This document shows positions 62,494 through 64,000 of a DNA stretch of 64,000 bases, piece after piece. The stretch is from Hyalangium ruber (GTDB taxonomy: Bacteria > Myxococcota > Myxococcia > Myxococcales > Myxococcaceae). The notes under the pieces were generated by a model that was given only the letters and a program-made list of their open reading frames with translations, did no database searches and was not told the DNA's origin. The DNA is taken from the NCBI RefSeq assembly GCF_034259325.1, contig NZ_JAXIVS010000020.1:85461-149460 (forward strand), read 5' to 3'. Each line of letters opens with the position of its first letter. Within the stretch, counting starts at the first letter, position 1. The position numbers and the translations under genes were made by a program.

Positions 62494-62822
62494 GGATGGC
62501 TGGTAATCGGCGCTGCCGGATCTCGATGTGTCGCGGCAGAGGGGACGGCTTGTGGTTTCGCGCCGTGGGACGCCGGGAGCGTGCAGCGGCGGGAGTATTC
62601 GCGGGGGTCTTGGCATATGGAACCTGCGGGCGTTGTCCTGATTGTCCTGTCGGACGGGTTGCGGCCTCAACGCCCAGCGCTGGATAGCTATGGTCAGAGA
62701 GGAGGATGGGCGCACAGGGGGTGTCTGCCTTCCAGCTCGGAGACAAACCGATCCCATCCTCGGCATGGCGCCGAATCAGGAACTGCGAGGAGCGTGAGCG
62801 AGGAGAGCGGCGGGTGGCTAGT
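62494..62822. other. Intergenic stretch of 329 bp
   Basis: Lies between the methyltransferase and the insertion sequence. I see no gene, ribosome site or clear terminator in it; it becomes GC-rich again from about 62570. Confidence 0.35.
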
Positions 62823-63560
62823 CTAGCCCGGATCGATCACAGGTACAGGAGACACCGCGTAGCGACCGGCCGATAACTGGAGAGTTCTCAAGGCTTTCCA
62901 CCCATCGGAAGGAGCTACGCGGTGAAAACAGAGTGTCCCCCGGAGCAGCTCGAGTTCGACAACGTCGGAAGGAGGAAGTTGGTGGCGGCGTTCGACGGGG
63001 AGCACATCTCGTCGGATGGAGGGCTGGCGCTGCTGCACCGAAGGGACCAGCGGTTCGGGCTGCTGCGGAAGTTCGCCGAGTGCTTCAAGGACTTGAGAAA
63101 GCCGGAGTTGATTGAGCACACGGTGGAAGAGCTCGTCCGTCAGCGCGTGTTCGGCATCGCGTGCGGTTACGAGGACGTGGTGGACCACGAGACGCTGCGA
63201 AACGACCCGCTGCTTGCGGCAGTGGTCGGCAAGTCGGAGCCCCAGAGGCAGCCACTGGCCAGCCCGAGCACACTCAACCGCCTGGAACTGACGCCCGCAG
63301 ACGCGACGGCGCAGGCCCGCTACCGGAAGGTGGTTTACGACAGCCAAGCCATCGAGAACTTCTTCGTCGACGCGTTCCTGGATGCGCACCCTGTGCCGCT
63401 GCGCGAAGTGGTGCTGGACCTGGACGCGACCGACGACCCGATTCACGGTACGCAGGAAGGCCGCTTCTTCCACGGCTACTACGGCAACTCCTGCTACCTG
63501 CCGCTCTACCTCTTCGCCGGCAACTTCCTGCTGTGCGCCAGGCTGCGCACCCAGGCCTGA
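62823..63560 (+). mobile_element. Left part of an IS1380-family element
   Basis: The element seems to start near 62823 with TAGCCCGGAT, a form often seen in the terminal repeats of this family, about 100 bp before the transposase start. The right part is missing: homology ends near 63558 and unrelated DNA follows. Confidence 0.6.
62922..63560 (+). pseudogene. IS1380-family transposase, N-terminal half only
   Basis: From GTG 62922 the frame encodes 212 residues of a transposase (family members have about 440-470). Recognisable parts are HISSDGGLALLHRRDQRFGLLRKFAECFKD, EHTVEELVRQRVFGIACGYED, SPSTLNRLE and the first catalytic aspartate region VVLDLDATDDPIHG, followed by EGRFFHGYYGNSCYLPLY. The reading frame ends in a chance stop after ARLRTQA, before the second catalytic Asp and the Glu. 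It cannot be active. Confidence 0.8.
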
Positions 63561-63843
63561 TTCATAGTCAGGGCTTGCGGAGACCAGAAGGTGAGCGAGG
63601 TCGGGCACTTGTGCTGGAGGAGGCCTGTCCTGGTTCTCACCGCCCGATGCTGTGCCGGATCCTGATCGCGCCCCTTGGGTGTCGTGGGAGGTAGGCGAGG
63701 CGATATCCTACCTGTCCGGTTCCCTGTAGGAAACAGGTGAGCTACAGCGCCCCGGGAAGAAGGCGGAGGGATGGAGCAGGCGAGCCCCATCCCCCCAAGT
63801 GGCTTCCGCTGGAAGAAGGCGCAGGAGCCGGGAGCAGTGGAGC
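63561..63843. other. Junction between two mobile elements
   Basis: No gene. It links the break point of the IS1380 fragment to the start of the next transposase. A small dyad CCTACCTGT ... ACAGGTGAGC at about 63706-63738 may belong to the end of the second element. Confidence 0.35.
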
Positions 63844-64000
63844 ATGAGTGAAGTGCCAGGACAACGGCGGCGCGCGCTGCGCTGGGCCGAGTTGGAGTGG
63901 AGCCAGCAGTTGGTGGACCCGAGGCAGGCGCGAGGCAAGAGGTACGAGCACCACGGGCTGCTGATGCTGCTGGTGGCGGCGTTCGCCTGTGGGCTGAAGA
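63844..64000 (+). CDS. ISAs1-like transposase, N-terminal part (runs off the window)
   Basis: From ATG 63844 the frame is open to the window end (52 codons). The peptide contains QLVDPRQARGKRYEHHGLL followed by a hydrophobic MLLVAAFACGLK, the N-terminal domain that precedes the DDE domain in ISAs1-type transposases (DPR..RGKRY..). The catalytic residues lie beyond the window. Confidence 0.6.
   Translation, partial: MSEVPGQRRRALRWAELEWSQQLVDPRQARGKRYEHHGLLMLLVAAFACGLK

Overview
The window is about 70% GC for most of its length. It reads as a chromosome segment of a myxobacterium, most likely of the Archangium/Cystobacter/Stigmatella group. The basis is the gene content: a Ser/Thr kinase, PP2C and FHA proteins, several large beta-propeller lipoproteins (including the TCxPxTC Cys-rich type), a PadR regulator with a very large duplicated ABC permease, transglutaminases of the DUF2126 type, and a lipoprotein toxin with its neighbour immunity gene. 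This is pattern recognition; no search was run.

Layout. 1-1.2 kb: an msrA gene whose catalytic Cys codon is TGA followed by a SECIS-like hairpin (probable selenoprotein), then a convergent unknown gene. 1.5-8.35 kb: a lysophospholipase-like hydrolase, then a translationally coupled five-gene run (MoxR-type AAA+ ATPase, unknown, HExxH-peptidase/vWA fusion, unknown, PaaK-like acyl-adenylating enzyme). 8.3-12.5 kb: radical SAM enzyme, glutaminase-less asparagine-synthetase-like enzyme, UDP-glycosyltransferase and ROK-like sugar kinase, which with the PaaK-like gene look like an unassigned small-molecule pathway. 12.6-18.7 kb: a propeller lipoprotein, then an SCP-x-type thiolase and an MFE-2-like dehydrogenase/hydratase with two SCP2 domains (a peroxisome-style beta-oxidation pair). 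18.86-19.1 kb: an array of palindromic repeats. 19.1-32.8 kb: Ser/Thr kinase, an unknown operon starting with a 29-residue lipoprotein, a phosphodiester-glycosidase-type secreted protein, small metabolic enzymes (YCII, aldo-keto reductase, dihydroxyacetone kinase), a PP2C/FHA pair, the ABC permease/PadR pair and a hydrolase. 32.8-38.1 kb: two transglutaminase proteins. 38-54.4 kb: mixed housekeeping and surface genes, including AMMECR1, an NHL-repeat lipoprotein, an RsmJ-like methyltransferase, a 14-repeat RCC1 lipoprotein and HflX.

From 54.4 kb to the end the DNA is accessory. A lipoprotein nuclease-like toxin and its immunity gene lie between two related copies of a unit that carries a group II intron (one copy nearly complete but without an ORF, the other cut to its first 32 nt) and a tRNA/tmRNA-like 3' end. 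Next comes a stretch with strong hairpins and a 36-residue hydrophobic peptide gene. It is followed by a lower-GC three-gene cassette (ParA-like ATPase, SIR2-domain protein, DNA methyltransferase) that looks like an uncharacterised defence module, and finally a broken IS1380-type transposase and the start of an ISAs1-like transposase. The two most interesting items are the UGA-containing msrA and the ParA-SIR2-methyltransferase cassette.
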